Part shown: positions 39,185-46,504 of the stretch, one piece after another | How positions within the stretch are numbered: the first letter of the stretch is position 1 | How the letters are laid out: each line of letters begins with the position of its first letter | NCBI RefSeq assembly: GCF_000233955.1 | Contig: NZ_JH376579.1 | Location: forward strand, 1 to 64,000 | Length of the DNA stretch: 64,000 nt | Reading direction: 5' to 3' | DNA from: Paraprevotella clara YIT 11840 | Lineage (GTDB): Bacteria; Bacteroidota; Bacteroidia; Bacteroidales; Bacteroidaceae | The notes under the pieces: model-generated | Told to the model about the DNA's origin: nothing | The model's database searches: none | Seen by the model: the letters and a program-made list of their open reading frames with translations, nothing else | Made by a program: the position numbers and the translations under genes

Positions 39185-40395
39185 AAGTCCCTACCTTTTA
39201 ATTCTACAGCAATGTTTCTAACCACAGTATGATACGCCGGAATTCCACCGGAAATCAGGGCAAACAACAAGGCCATTACCAGAGTAAGTGCCAACACGGT
39301 AATGTCCAGACTGAAACCGGACAACACCGAAATGGTATTACCGCTTGTGGACAACATCCCGTCAATCAGTGCCATCACAGGTTTTACAAGAATGACAGCA
39401 AAGATGAAGCCTACAAGCGAAAGCAAGATATTTTCCGAAATAATTTGCCCAAAAGCCTGCTGTTTGGTAGCACCAAGTGCCCTTTTTATCGCTATTTCCG
39501 TAGCCATGGCATATACTTTGGCCGAACTAAGGGTCATGATGTTCAATGCCGGAATCAGGATGAGCAACAACAGAATGGCGACAGCACCGTAATTGAAGGT
39601 ACTTCCCCCTACATATTTGTACTTGGCTTCCTGTAACGTCAACACATTATCTTTCTTGATGTTGGCATCTATGCCTTTGATCCGATAATATTGTGTCAAG
39701 GCGTGTATTAGATTTTCCTGCATATCATGGGGCAGCATATTCTGATCAAAAAGGATATTTATCGAATAGCATTCTTCGTATGAAGGCAGGAACTGATTAT
39801 ATTTATCCGACACCCATATAACTGCTTTCTCAAAAGGATTCTGAAGAGAAGAAAAATCTCGAACAACCCCGACAATGGTATATTCCTGCTTTTGAATAGT
39901 TATTTTCTCTCCAAGGGGATTACCGGGAAAACTCCTGTCGGCAAAACTTTTCGCAATGACAGCCTGAGGCACGGCATTCTCCGTAAACGGTCTGCCCGAA
40001 ATAAAATCAAATTCGTTGATTTCAAAATGGGAATCTCTCACGAAGCCTACGTTTGCCACTCTCACCTTTCCATTGGCAAACACCAATATTTCTTCAGTAT
40101 TGCTGATGCTGTAACCGGTTGTCCCCGGCAAAGCAGACACAAACCGTTCTATGTCTTGTGTCTCTATACCTCCTATCTCGTTCCCGTTCTTATCCGTAAA
40201 CCAAGTCTCTAATCGAATCATATTTTCAGCGTTGACAAACGGTTGGGCATCGCTTCTTACCAATCTAACAGCCGTAAATAAGAGAATAATCAGCATAAAC
40301 GCCACCGCCATACCGAGAATGTAAAATGTCGAATACAGCTTATCATCCCATGCACTGCGTGCTGCATTTCTTATATAAATCAAAATCATCTTCAT
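39181..40395 (-). CDS. ABC transporter permease, MacB/FtsX type (first)
   Basis: A 404-residue permease built like its neighbour: N-terminal helix (about 19-40), periplasmic domain with IVGVVRDFSSLQNPFEKAV, and C-terminal FtsX helices with the MATEIAIKRALGATKQQ coupling stretch. It begins 14 bp after the ATPase stop. The two permeases are only distantly alike, so a heterodimer is expected. Confidence 0.88.
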   Translation of the reverse strand: MKMILIYIRNAARSAWDDKLYSTFYILGMAVAFMLIILLFTAVRLVRSDAQPFVNAENMIRLETWFTDKNGNEIGGIETQDIERFVSALPGTTGYSISNTEEILVFANGKVRVANVGFVRDSHFEINEFDFISGRPFTENAVPQAVIAKSFADRSFPGNPLGEKITIQKQEYTIVGVVRDFSSLQNPFEKAVIWVSDKYNQFLPSYEECYSINILFDQNMLPHDMQENLIHALTQYYRIKGIDANIKKDNVLTLQEAKYKYVGGSTFNYGAVAILLLLILIPALNIMTLSSAKVYAMATEIAIKRALGATKQQAFGQIISENILLSLVGFIFAVILVKPVMALIDGMLSTSGNTISVLSGFSLDITVLALTLVMALLFALISGGIPAYHTVVRNIAVELKGRDL

Positions 40396-40409
40396 CTCTT
40401 GTTGCCATT

Positions 40410-41099
40410 TTATTGTTTTGTCCCATTAATTACATCCGTTATTTCTCCATCGTTCATCATCACCCTAACGGAAGCTTCAGCAGCCAGTTTGGCATCATGC
40501 GTCACCATGACTACCGTCATTCCCTCTGCATTGAGCTCCAACAGCAGATCCATGATTTCGTGCCCCATGCGGCTGTCCAGGTTTCCTGTCGGCTCATCAG
40601 CCAGAAGCACATGGGGGTGTGCCATCATGGCCCGGGCTATCGCCGCCCGTTGGCACTGACCACCCGAAAGTTGGGACGGAAAATGTTTCATACGGGATAC
40701 CAATCCCACTTTCTCTATGATAGAGACGGCACGCTCCCTCACCTCTTTCGATGACAAGTTTTCGCGGCTGTAAAGCATCGGCAACTCTACATTCTGCAAG
40801 ATATTCAGGCTCGGAATCAGATGGAAGCTTTGGAAGATGAAACCGAATTTCTCATTTCTTAACCGGGAAAGTTCCTTGTCAGTCATATTGCCCGTATCTG
40901 TCCCCTCTATGCGTATGGTTCCCTTCGTTGGGTTGTCCAAATGTCCGATAATATTCAGCAGCGTGGATTTGCCGCAACCGGACGCTCCCATGATGGACAT
41001 AAAATCCCCTTTCTTCACATTCAGACTGACCCCATTGAGGGCAAAGGTCTCGATTTCATCAGTCGAAAAGACCTTGTAGATGTTTTCAAGTTCTATCAT
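40410..41099 (-). CDS. ABC transporter ATP-binding protein, LolD/MacB type
   Basis: A 229-residue ATPase with Walker A GASGCGKST, signature LSGGQCQRAAIARAM, Walker B VLLADEPTGNLDS and switch His in MVTHDAK. It belongs to the MacB/LolD/FtsE subgroup, whose transporters extrude peptides or lipoproteins from the outer leaflet rather than importing. It overlaps the upstream O-antigen-ligase-like gene by 14 bp. In this operon it should power export of the modified peptide, probably from the periplasm. Confidence 0.95.
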   Translation of the reverse strand: MIELENIYKVFSTDEIETFALNGVSLNVKKGDFMSIMGASGCGKSTLLNIIGHLDNPTKGTIRIEGTDTGNMTDKELSRLRNEKFGFIFQSFHLIPSLNILQNVELPMLYSRENLSSKEVRERAVSIIEKVGLVSRMKHFPSQLSGGQCQRAAIARAMMAHPHVLLADEPTGNLDSRMGHEIMDLLLELNAEGMTVVMVTHDAKLAAEASVRVMMNDGEITDVINGTKQ

Positions 41100-43266
41100 A
41101 ATAAATGGATTTTATATCAGTATCTTTACCCTCAAATACAACTTTTCCGGATGACTGCGGACAGCATATCCGAAAGCCTATACTCCGATGCAACGGATAA
41201 AGATACCAATGCATTGATTTTACATTATAATTCGAATAATCATTATTATCTTCCGAAGATGACGTATCATTCCAAATGGCAAGGTGCCGTAAAAGCTCGG
41301 GCGAGGCGTTAGCACCTGCAATCTTGGCCAAATACACCCAAGGTGTTTTCAGGTTCGGAAGCATGGCTGCGGCCTCAGACAGATATTCTTTCGCCACAGT
41401 GGAATCTCCCAACAAATACAGCAATTTACCATACCTTGAAAGCCGCAGCGGATCATCAGGCTTATTGGCCGTTTCAAGTTTGATGGCATCCATTATATCA
41501 TCCGCTACAATTCTATCATTTCCGACAAATTCTTTCCATGATTTACTTTCCAAAATAGATGGAGAAGCAATAACGGCTTTGGTAAAATGTGGTATGGATT
41601 CTTTTCTCTTTCCAACACCATACAACATATCTGCCAACAGCAACCTATAAAAAGTGTTCTCAGGAAACTTTGCAACTAAACTTTTAGCTTCACCAAGAGC
41701 CTTCTCTTTCTTATTCCTATACTGCACTACGGCTCTGCATCCTAACAAATAAGCATCGTTCGGACTGAAAGTTACCGCACGGTCTATATGCTTTTGCGCC
41801 AGACTCAAATATCGCCCGTCTTGATGTTCATTATAGATAGCCATGCATGCGGACGATGCCAACACATTGGATGCCACATTGTCCCGAGCTTGATTGACTT
41901 TCTCATAAGCTGAGACATAATCTTTTTCAGAGGCAAATATCGAATAGTCTTGATAGCACTTTTGGTCGTGCCAAAAGATGAAATGATATACACTCAGCCC
42001 ACTAAAACCAATGATTATCATAATCATACAAACGGTTTTAGGAAATGCAACTCCCCCATTTTCCTCTTTTGAAATATTGCACTGCGACAAGGCAAGCCAT
42101 ATCGCCAACGCCGCCAAAAGCCGCTTGTCCGTAAGTATCGCTGCAAAACTCATCTCCCGTGCGAATATGACCAAAAGGAACAAAAAGAGAAATACCTGCC
42201 CCCTCCTGTTCACAAAACTACACTTAGACAACATGATACATTCAATGAGGAACACAAGTCCCCAAAGCACTGTTCCTACAACACCCTTTTCCAACAGCAA
42301 CTGCGAAAAGACATTCGGTGCCATATTCGTAAACGAATCCCCGTTGTGTTCGAAAGTGTATTCATTCACCGCCAAAGAATAATTTCCTGTTCCGCAACCC
42401 ATCCACGGATTATTCTTTAATGCCTGCCATGTATAGTCTAAGGCGTTTACCCGGGCCTGCAAACTCCGTTGCTGGGACTCTGTTTCCACCAACCTCATTG
42501 TCCGCAAAGCATCATTCTTGAACACGAACACCATGCCGATAAGCACTACCGCCAGCGAAATCAACTTAATAAGCTTTATATGAGTCTTGTCATTGGAGGT
42601 TAGGATATAATAGGATATTAACAACATACTCAATGCCAGACATATATAGATACCTCTTGAAAAAGAACAGACCAGACACACCAACAGGAGACAGAAAGGA
42701 ATGATTCCGAATATCACCTCCTTTCCTTTTTGGGCATACGTAAGCAACGGGATTGCTGCAATCCCCAAAAGCATCAGCATCAAGGTGCCCCAAACATTGT
42801 TGAGGCTTCCGAAAGGTCTATACAGATACTTGAAATCATAAAGGCTTTCGAATCCGGCATCATATACCAGACCTGCAAAAAGGCCGAATGAAACCAATGA
42901 TATGACGGATATCATGAATATAAACACCAACAAAATCCGCATGAATGGCTTGACCGTGGAAACATCCCTTAGCCCTAACCGGAGAATAAAATAATAGGTA
43001 ATGAACAAGTATTGCCCCGTAAGATAGGATATACAATTATTCTGTCCTTCGGTAAACATTCCGATAATAAATTCCCATACCCACAGAGCCAGTACAAGCC
43101 CATCCAAAAGATTAAACCTTATCGTCCCTTTCTTGTATACGACCCCAAACAGGACGCAAGTATATATCCCTGCCATGGCGAACGCCCTTGATTGCGCAAA
43201 ACACAAGGCAAACAGAATAACGCCAAGGGTTGGCATAAAATTATATGAAGCGATCGGTTTAGTCAT
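41086..43266 (-). CDS. O-antigen-ligase-like (Wzy_C) membrane protein with TPR domain
   Basis: A 726-residue protein; the ATG at 43266 overlaps the protease stop by 8 bp, while the TTG at 43272 is less likely. About ten to twelve membrane helices fill residues 10-430, and TPR-like helical repeats (about 440-680) form the C-terminus. The Wzy_C motif is clear: NPWMGCGTGNYS near residue 285 and APNVFSQLLLEKGVVG near 315. In active O-antigen ligases the second motif begins with a His (HN); here Pro stands at that place (APN), although EHNGDS lies a few residues earlier. Relatives include protein O-glycosyl ligases, so peptide glycosylation, lipid linkage or immunity are options. Function unproved. 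Confidence 0.75.
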   Translation of the reverse strand: MTKPIASYNFMPTLGVILFALCFAQSRAFAMAGIYTCVLFGVVYKKGTIRFNLLDGLVLALWVWEFIIGMFTEGQNNCISYLTGQYLFITYYFILRLGLRDVSTVKPFMRILLVFIFMISVISLVSFGLFAGLVYDAGFESLYDFKYLYRPFGSLNNVWGTLMLMLLGIAAIPLLTYAQKGKEVIFGIIPFCLLLVCLVCSFSRGIYICLALSMLLISYYILTSNDKTHIKLIKLISLAVVLIGMVFVFKNDALRTMRLVETESQQRSLQARVNALDYTWQALKNNPWMGCGTGNYSLAVNEYTFEHNGDSFTNMAPNVFSQLLLEKGVVGTVLWGLVFLIECIMLSKCSFVNRRGQVFLFLFLLVIFAREMSFAAILTDKRLLAALAIWLALSQCNISKEENGGVAFPKTVCMIMIIIGFSGLSVYHFIFWHDQKCYQDYSIFASEKDYVSAYEKVNQARDNVASNVLASSACMAIYNEHQDGRYLSLAQKHIDRAVTFSPNDAYLLGCRAVVQYRNKKEKALGEAKSLVAKFPENTFYRLLLADMLYGVGKRKESIPHFTKAVIASPSILESKSWKEFVGNDRIVADDIMDAIKLETANKPDDPLRLSRYGKLLYLLGDSTVAKEYLSEAAAMLPNLKTPWVYLAKIAGANASPELLRHLAIWNDTSSSEDNNDYSNYNVKSMHWYLYPLHRSIGFRICCPQSSGKVVFEGKDTDIKSIYYDRT

Positions 43267-44425
43267 GGACAAAAAGACGTCGTATGAGTTTATAAAAGAA
43301 ATAAAACGTCAGCAAGAGTATGAACAACTTAGCTGTAACAGACGAAATCAGACTGAACGTTATGCTGTTTCCCACGGCAATATCTACAACCAATCTCTTG
43401 ACCTGTCCGGGCAATTCCAAATAACAGGATTTCAACAAGCTTGGTATCACAAAGAACAGATAATAGGCAAAGAACAGATTGGTGCTTACCGTGTAGATAA
43501 CCAACAGCACCTGTTCTTTTATTCTAATTTGCCTCCAGAAGCCACTACTGTCCGACTTACGCAGGATTTTGTTTTTTAAAGCCAGTACAATCCAATTAGA
43601 CTTCCCCCTAAGATTGGGGATTCCTATCAAATCCGACATAATCCAATAACCGTCGAATCTGAAAAACGGATTCAGAATGAAGATAAAATTTAAATTTATG
43701 GTATAAATCAGATATTTCACGATTTGATTACCGGTCAGCAAATAAATGGCAATGCACGGAATGAGAAATATAAGTTGGAAGTATGTTCCCGCAAAGTTTA
43801 CCACCATGCGTTTCCCTCTCGACAGTTTCCATATATCAGAAACATCGGTGTAGAACACCGGAAAGTTCAGATAGAGACCTAAGCCTATGCTTTTAGCCTT
43901 TTCTCCAAAATAACAGCAAGCCGAGGCATGGCCAATCTCATGAAACAGGGAGGACAGCAACATGGTTATCACCAAAATCATGATTGCAAGCAAATCTATT
44001 TCACCTATCGACACCTTATTCCCCTGCATAAAAAACACAGTTTCCAAGGCAACCGACAGCAATAAAATGGCAATAATGATGGCAGGACGAAACAAAACTT
44101 TGAAAATGTCCTGCAATACATCAACCTGCCCCCGTGACAGGATATCTTTTGACCAAAGAAAAGTTTTTTTCTTGGGCGGTTCTGTATTAAGCACATTTAA
44201 AACATAAGTCTCATATATCGTCCTGACATCATCCGCAGTATATGCCTCTCCCTTCCATACAGACCATGCAGAAGCGGCCTCCTCAAAAGTTTGGGATTGT
44301 TTGAGGGTTTCTAAGAACTTTGCGAGTGTCTCGGATACCACAAAATGTCTCTCACCCGACGATACAAGGTACTTAGTGTCCACGTACGCCGAATCTAACG
44401 GTACTATATTTATGGAATTTAACAT
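43259..44425 (-). CDS. PqqD-like/M50 zinc membrane protease (RiPP maturation)
   Basis: A 388-residue protein with an N-terminal about 85-residue PqqD-like region (PLDSAYVDTKYLVSSGERHFVVSETLAKFLETL) expected to bind a leader peptide. Several membrane helices follow, with an HEXXH site at His162-Glu163-His166 (FHEIGHASACCYFG) and the second M50 ligand Asp258 in NPFFRFDGYW. M50 proteases such as YydH act in rSAM peptide clusters. The ATG at 44425 is preferred; a TTG directly after the precursor stop (44455) would add ten residues. It follows the two precursor genes directly, so leader removal within the membrane is the likely task. Confidence 0.85.
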   Translation of the reverse strand: MLNSINIVPLDSAYVDTKYLVSSGERHFVVSETLAKFLETLKQSQTFEEAASAWSVWKGEAYTADDVRTIYETYVLNVLNTEPPKKKTFLWSKDILSRGQVDVLQDIFKVLFRPAIIIAILLLSVALETVFFMQGNKVSIGEIDLLAIMILVITMLLSSLFHEIGHASACCYFGEKAKSIGLGLYLNFPVFYTDVSDIWKLSRGKRMVVNFAGTYFQLIFLIPCIAIYLLTGNQIVKYLIYTINLNFIFILNPFFRFDGYWIMSDLIGIPNLRGKSNWIVLALKNKILRKSDSSGFWRQIRIKEQVLLVIYTVSTNLFFAYYLFFVIPSLLKSCYLELPGQVKRLVVDIAVGNSITFSLISSVTAKLFILLLTFYFFYKLIRRLFVHD

Positions 44426-44455
44426 ATCAGAACTAAAAACTTGATTTCCTATCAA

Positions 44456-44701
44456 TCATTTAAACTCAGGACACGAATCAACCAAGCACGTAAGATTTGG
44501 ACAGTCAGAAAGTTTTCTGCAATCACAAGAGAGAGGCATAGAATCATCTGAATGACCTATCACAGCATTGCCGAAAACTTGAGTGAACATCAAAGGATCA
44601 GTCTCAAGACGTGCTTCCAATTCTTCAATACTAAAGTCCTCAAACAAGGGCTTATTAAGTGACGTCATTTCACTGCCAATCATAATAGAATTCGTTTTCA
44701 T
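44456..44701 (-). CDS. Cys-rich RiPP precursor peptide 2
   Basis: An 81-residue peptide. The leader holds FSIEELEARLETDPLM (23-38) followed by FTQVFG, almost the same as in precursor 1. The C-terminal core has five Cys: 59, 61, 67, 72 and 77, in the frame CxCRKLxxCPxLxC then a later C. No Gly-Gly cut site ends the leader. It starts 10 bp after precursor 1 and ends against the protease gene. Sequence resembles no family I can name; the arrangement with an rSAM/SPASM enzyme suggests thioether-type or other radical crosslinks. Confidence 0.8.
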   Translation of the reverse strand: MKTNSIMIGSEMTSLNKPLFEDFSIEELEARLETDPLMFTQVFGNAVIGHSDDSMPLSCDCRKLSDCPNLTCLVDSCPEFK

Positions 44702-44711
44702 GAGACAATTA

Positions 44712-45002
44712 TTATTTCAGTGAAAATTCACAAATAGGACTGCATGGCGAAGACTTTCCCCCCCGACATATACATTCAAGCACCGGACATTTTTCCAGTT
44801 TACGACATCCACATAATGGCTCTATTGAGTCATTATCGCCATTCACCGTAATCCCAAAAATCTGCGAAAGCATTAATGGATCCGTCTCCAGTCTCGCCTC
44901 CAACTCTTCAATACTGAACTCACTAAGGAGATGGCTGTTCAAGGACGTCATTTCTTCACTTGGGGTATCCGCAGATACCACTGAATTAATTTTCCGTTTC
45001 AT
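44712..45002 (-). CDS. Cys-rich RiPP precursor peptide 1
   Basis: A 96-residue peptide. Residues 29-50 hold the leader block FSIEELEARLETDPLMLSQI then FG, shared with precursor 2. The core has seven Cys: 64, 66, 72, 77, 79, 87 and 91. CGCRKLEKCPVLEC aligns with the second peptide, after which this one has its own tail (ICRGG, PCSPIC). No Gly-Gly site is seen. It lies 68 bp after the maturase, and that gap carries a small hairpin and an A-rich stretch before the ATG, which may raise its translation. Leader kept, core changed, is the usual sign of precursor paralogs. Confidence 0.82.
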   Translation of the reverse strand: MKRKINSVVSADTPSEEMTSLNSHLLSEFSIEELEARLETDPLMLSQIFGITVNGDNDSIEPLCGCRKLEKCPVLECICRGGKSSPCSPICEFSLK

Positions 45003-45043
45003 TTTTAGTTTTTTTGATTAAACATCAGTTGTTATACATATTA

Positions 45044-45059
45044 AGCCATCATCTTGGCT
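45044..45059 (-). promoter_or_regulatory. Hairpin between maturase and precursor genes
   Basis: AGCCA (45044-45048) pairs with TGGCT (45055-45059), 5 bp with a 6-nt loop, in the 68-bp gap after the rSAM stop. Such stems can end or stabilise mRNA and set a higher level for precursor genes. A run of seven A precedes the precursor ATG on the minus strand. Confidence 0.35.
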
Positions 45060-45070
45060 CATATATATTC

Positions 45071-46468
45071 TTATATCATAAAGATTTTATCTTTCACTGC
45101 ATTATTGTATGCCTTGTTTACAGCAAAATTGACAATATCGTCATATCCATCGCAATAACTCGCATTAAAATTTCCGCCATACTTCAAAGCTTTGGCCATG
45201 CAACCACCGCCACACAACAAGGCATATTTACAGCAACTGCATTTTGGAGTATTGGCTATATTTCTCCCCTGCCAATTCGCCACGCGGTCATTAAACTCTA
45301 CTGCTGGGGCATATCTGCCCAATACATATTCCGGTTTACCTACTGTATCCCAACATGTATATATGTCACCATACGGATCCAAAATATAAGACCCAGATTG
45401 TACACCGCAGAAAATAGAACGGAATCTTATACAGGTTTTGTTCTTCAAAGCTGTAATAACCTTATCATAGACCCCATAGTCTTGATGAGGTACGGTCAAC
45501 CCACTCTCTGCATACATCTGATTGAATTTTTCCCGAGAAAAGTAATCGATATCCGTATCTTTTGTATCGGAGTTTTCTTTACTCAACATCGCAGTATTAA
45601 ACGAAAACAGCTTCGAATCAGAAAATCCGGTTTCTGCAAATATATCTTGCAGCTTCTTGATTTCACCGAAATTGTTTGCATCGGCATTAAACCTGACCCC
45701 GACCATAATTCCATTGTCCAAAGCCAACTTGATATTGCTTAGAATCTTATCAAACGATTTGTGCGTCTGATAATGGAAACGCCGGGAGTCGTGCATATCT
45801 TTCATCCCATCGAGCGTAATCTGGACATGACGCATTGCACCGGAAGATAGAACCTCTGTATAACAATCGAGGTCGTGCCCATTGGTAATGGCATCGAAGA
45901 CATATCCCAACTCTTGCCCTTTCTTTACGATGTAGGTTACTATATCCACATTTTCCTTCAAAAATGGCTCTCCTCCATACAAAGTTATGATGCTATTTTT
46001 CTTTTCATTGTCCGGTGCGATTTCCGACATAGCCTGATAAGCCCTGTCTACCAACTCTTTGGTAAATGTTCTTTTCGTCCAATGCCTTCCATTTCCGGAA
46101 ATACCGGCTTCATAACAATACGGGCATCTGAAATTGCAGTCATACGTAACCATAAAAACAAAACTTTTTGCATGCCTTTTGGCATCTTTATGCAATAACC
46201 CGGCAAGTCTTCCCGTCAGTTCCCTCTCCTGAACTGCCGTTTTGTCCGTAATATAGCCCCGTTTTACCATAAGGTCAAATGTTTTTTCGGAAAAGCCTAC
46301 ATCTGTTTTCTCAAAGACCCTAAGATTATGTAATGCGTCTGCAACTTTTGCATCCACAATGTCTATCGCTCCGGTATAACCATGTATGAAGAAATGCAAC
46401 TTTCCTTCAGATGCTTTCAAAGGGGTATCTATCAAATAGGAAGAAACTCTGTATTTCATAACTCTCAT
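45071..46468 (-). CDS. Radical SAM/SPASM peptide maturase
   Basis: A 465-residue enzyme. The CX3CX2C cluster motif is at Cys111, Cys115 and Cys118 (CNFRCPYCYE), followed by LYGGEP and a TIM-barrel core. The C-terminal SPASM region has Cys for two auxiliary clusters, including FCGVQSGSYILDPYGDIYTCWD and CSCCKYALLCGGGC. The N-terminal 90 residues (YLIDTPLKASEGKLHFFIHG) look like a leader-binding or PqqD-like region. SPASM enzymes of this kind build sactipeptide, ranthipeptide or other crosslinks in RiPPs. It sits directly upstream of two Cys-rich peptides, so it is their probable modifier. Confidence 0.93.
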   Translation of the reverse strand: MRVMKYRVSSYLIDTPLKASEGKLHFFIHGYTGAIDIVDAKVADALHNLRVFEKTDVGFSEKTFDLMVKRGYITDKTAVQERELTGRLAGLLHKDAKRHAKSFVFMVTYDCNFRCPYCYEAGISGNGRHWTKRTFTKELVDRAYQAMSEIAPDNEKKNSIITLYGGEPFLKENVDIVTYIVKKGQELGYVFDAITNGHDLDCYTEVLSSGAMRHVQITLDGMKDMHDSRRFHYQTHKSFDKILSNIKLALDNGIMVGVRFNADANNFGEIKKLQDIFAETGFSDSKLFSFNTAMLSKENSDTKDTDIDYFSREKFNQMYAESGLTVPHQDYGVYDKVITALKNKTCIRFRSIFCGVQSGSYILDPYGDIYTCWDTVGKPEYVLGRYAPAVEFNDRVANWQGRNIANTPKCSCCKYALLCGGGCMAKALKYGGNFNASYCDGYDDIVNFAVNKAYNNAVKDKIFMI

Positions 46469-46504
46469 AATTTTATTAAATTTTATTTTTGAATGAATAA
46501 TAAA

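Noticed and set aside
44456-45002. Known GG-leader Bacteroidales natural product precursors
   Set aside because: Neither peptide ends its leader with Gly-Gly and the leader pattern is different.
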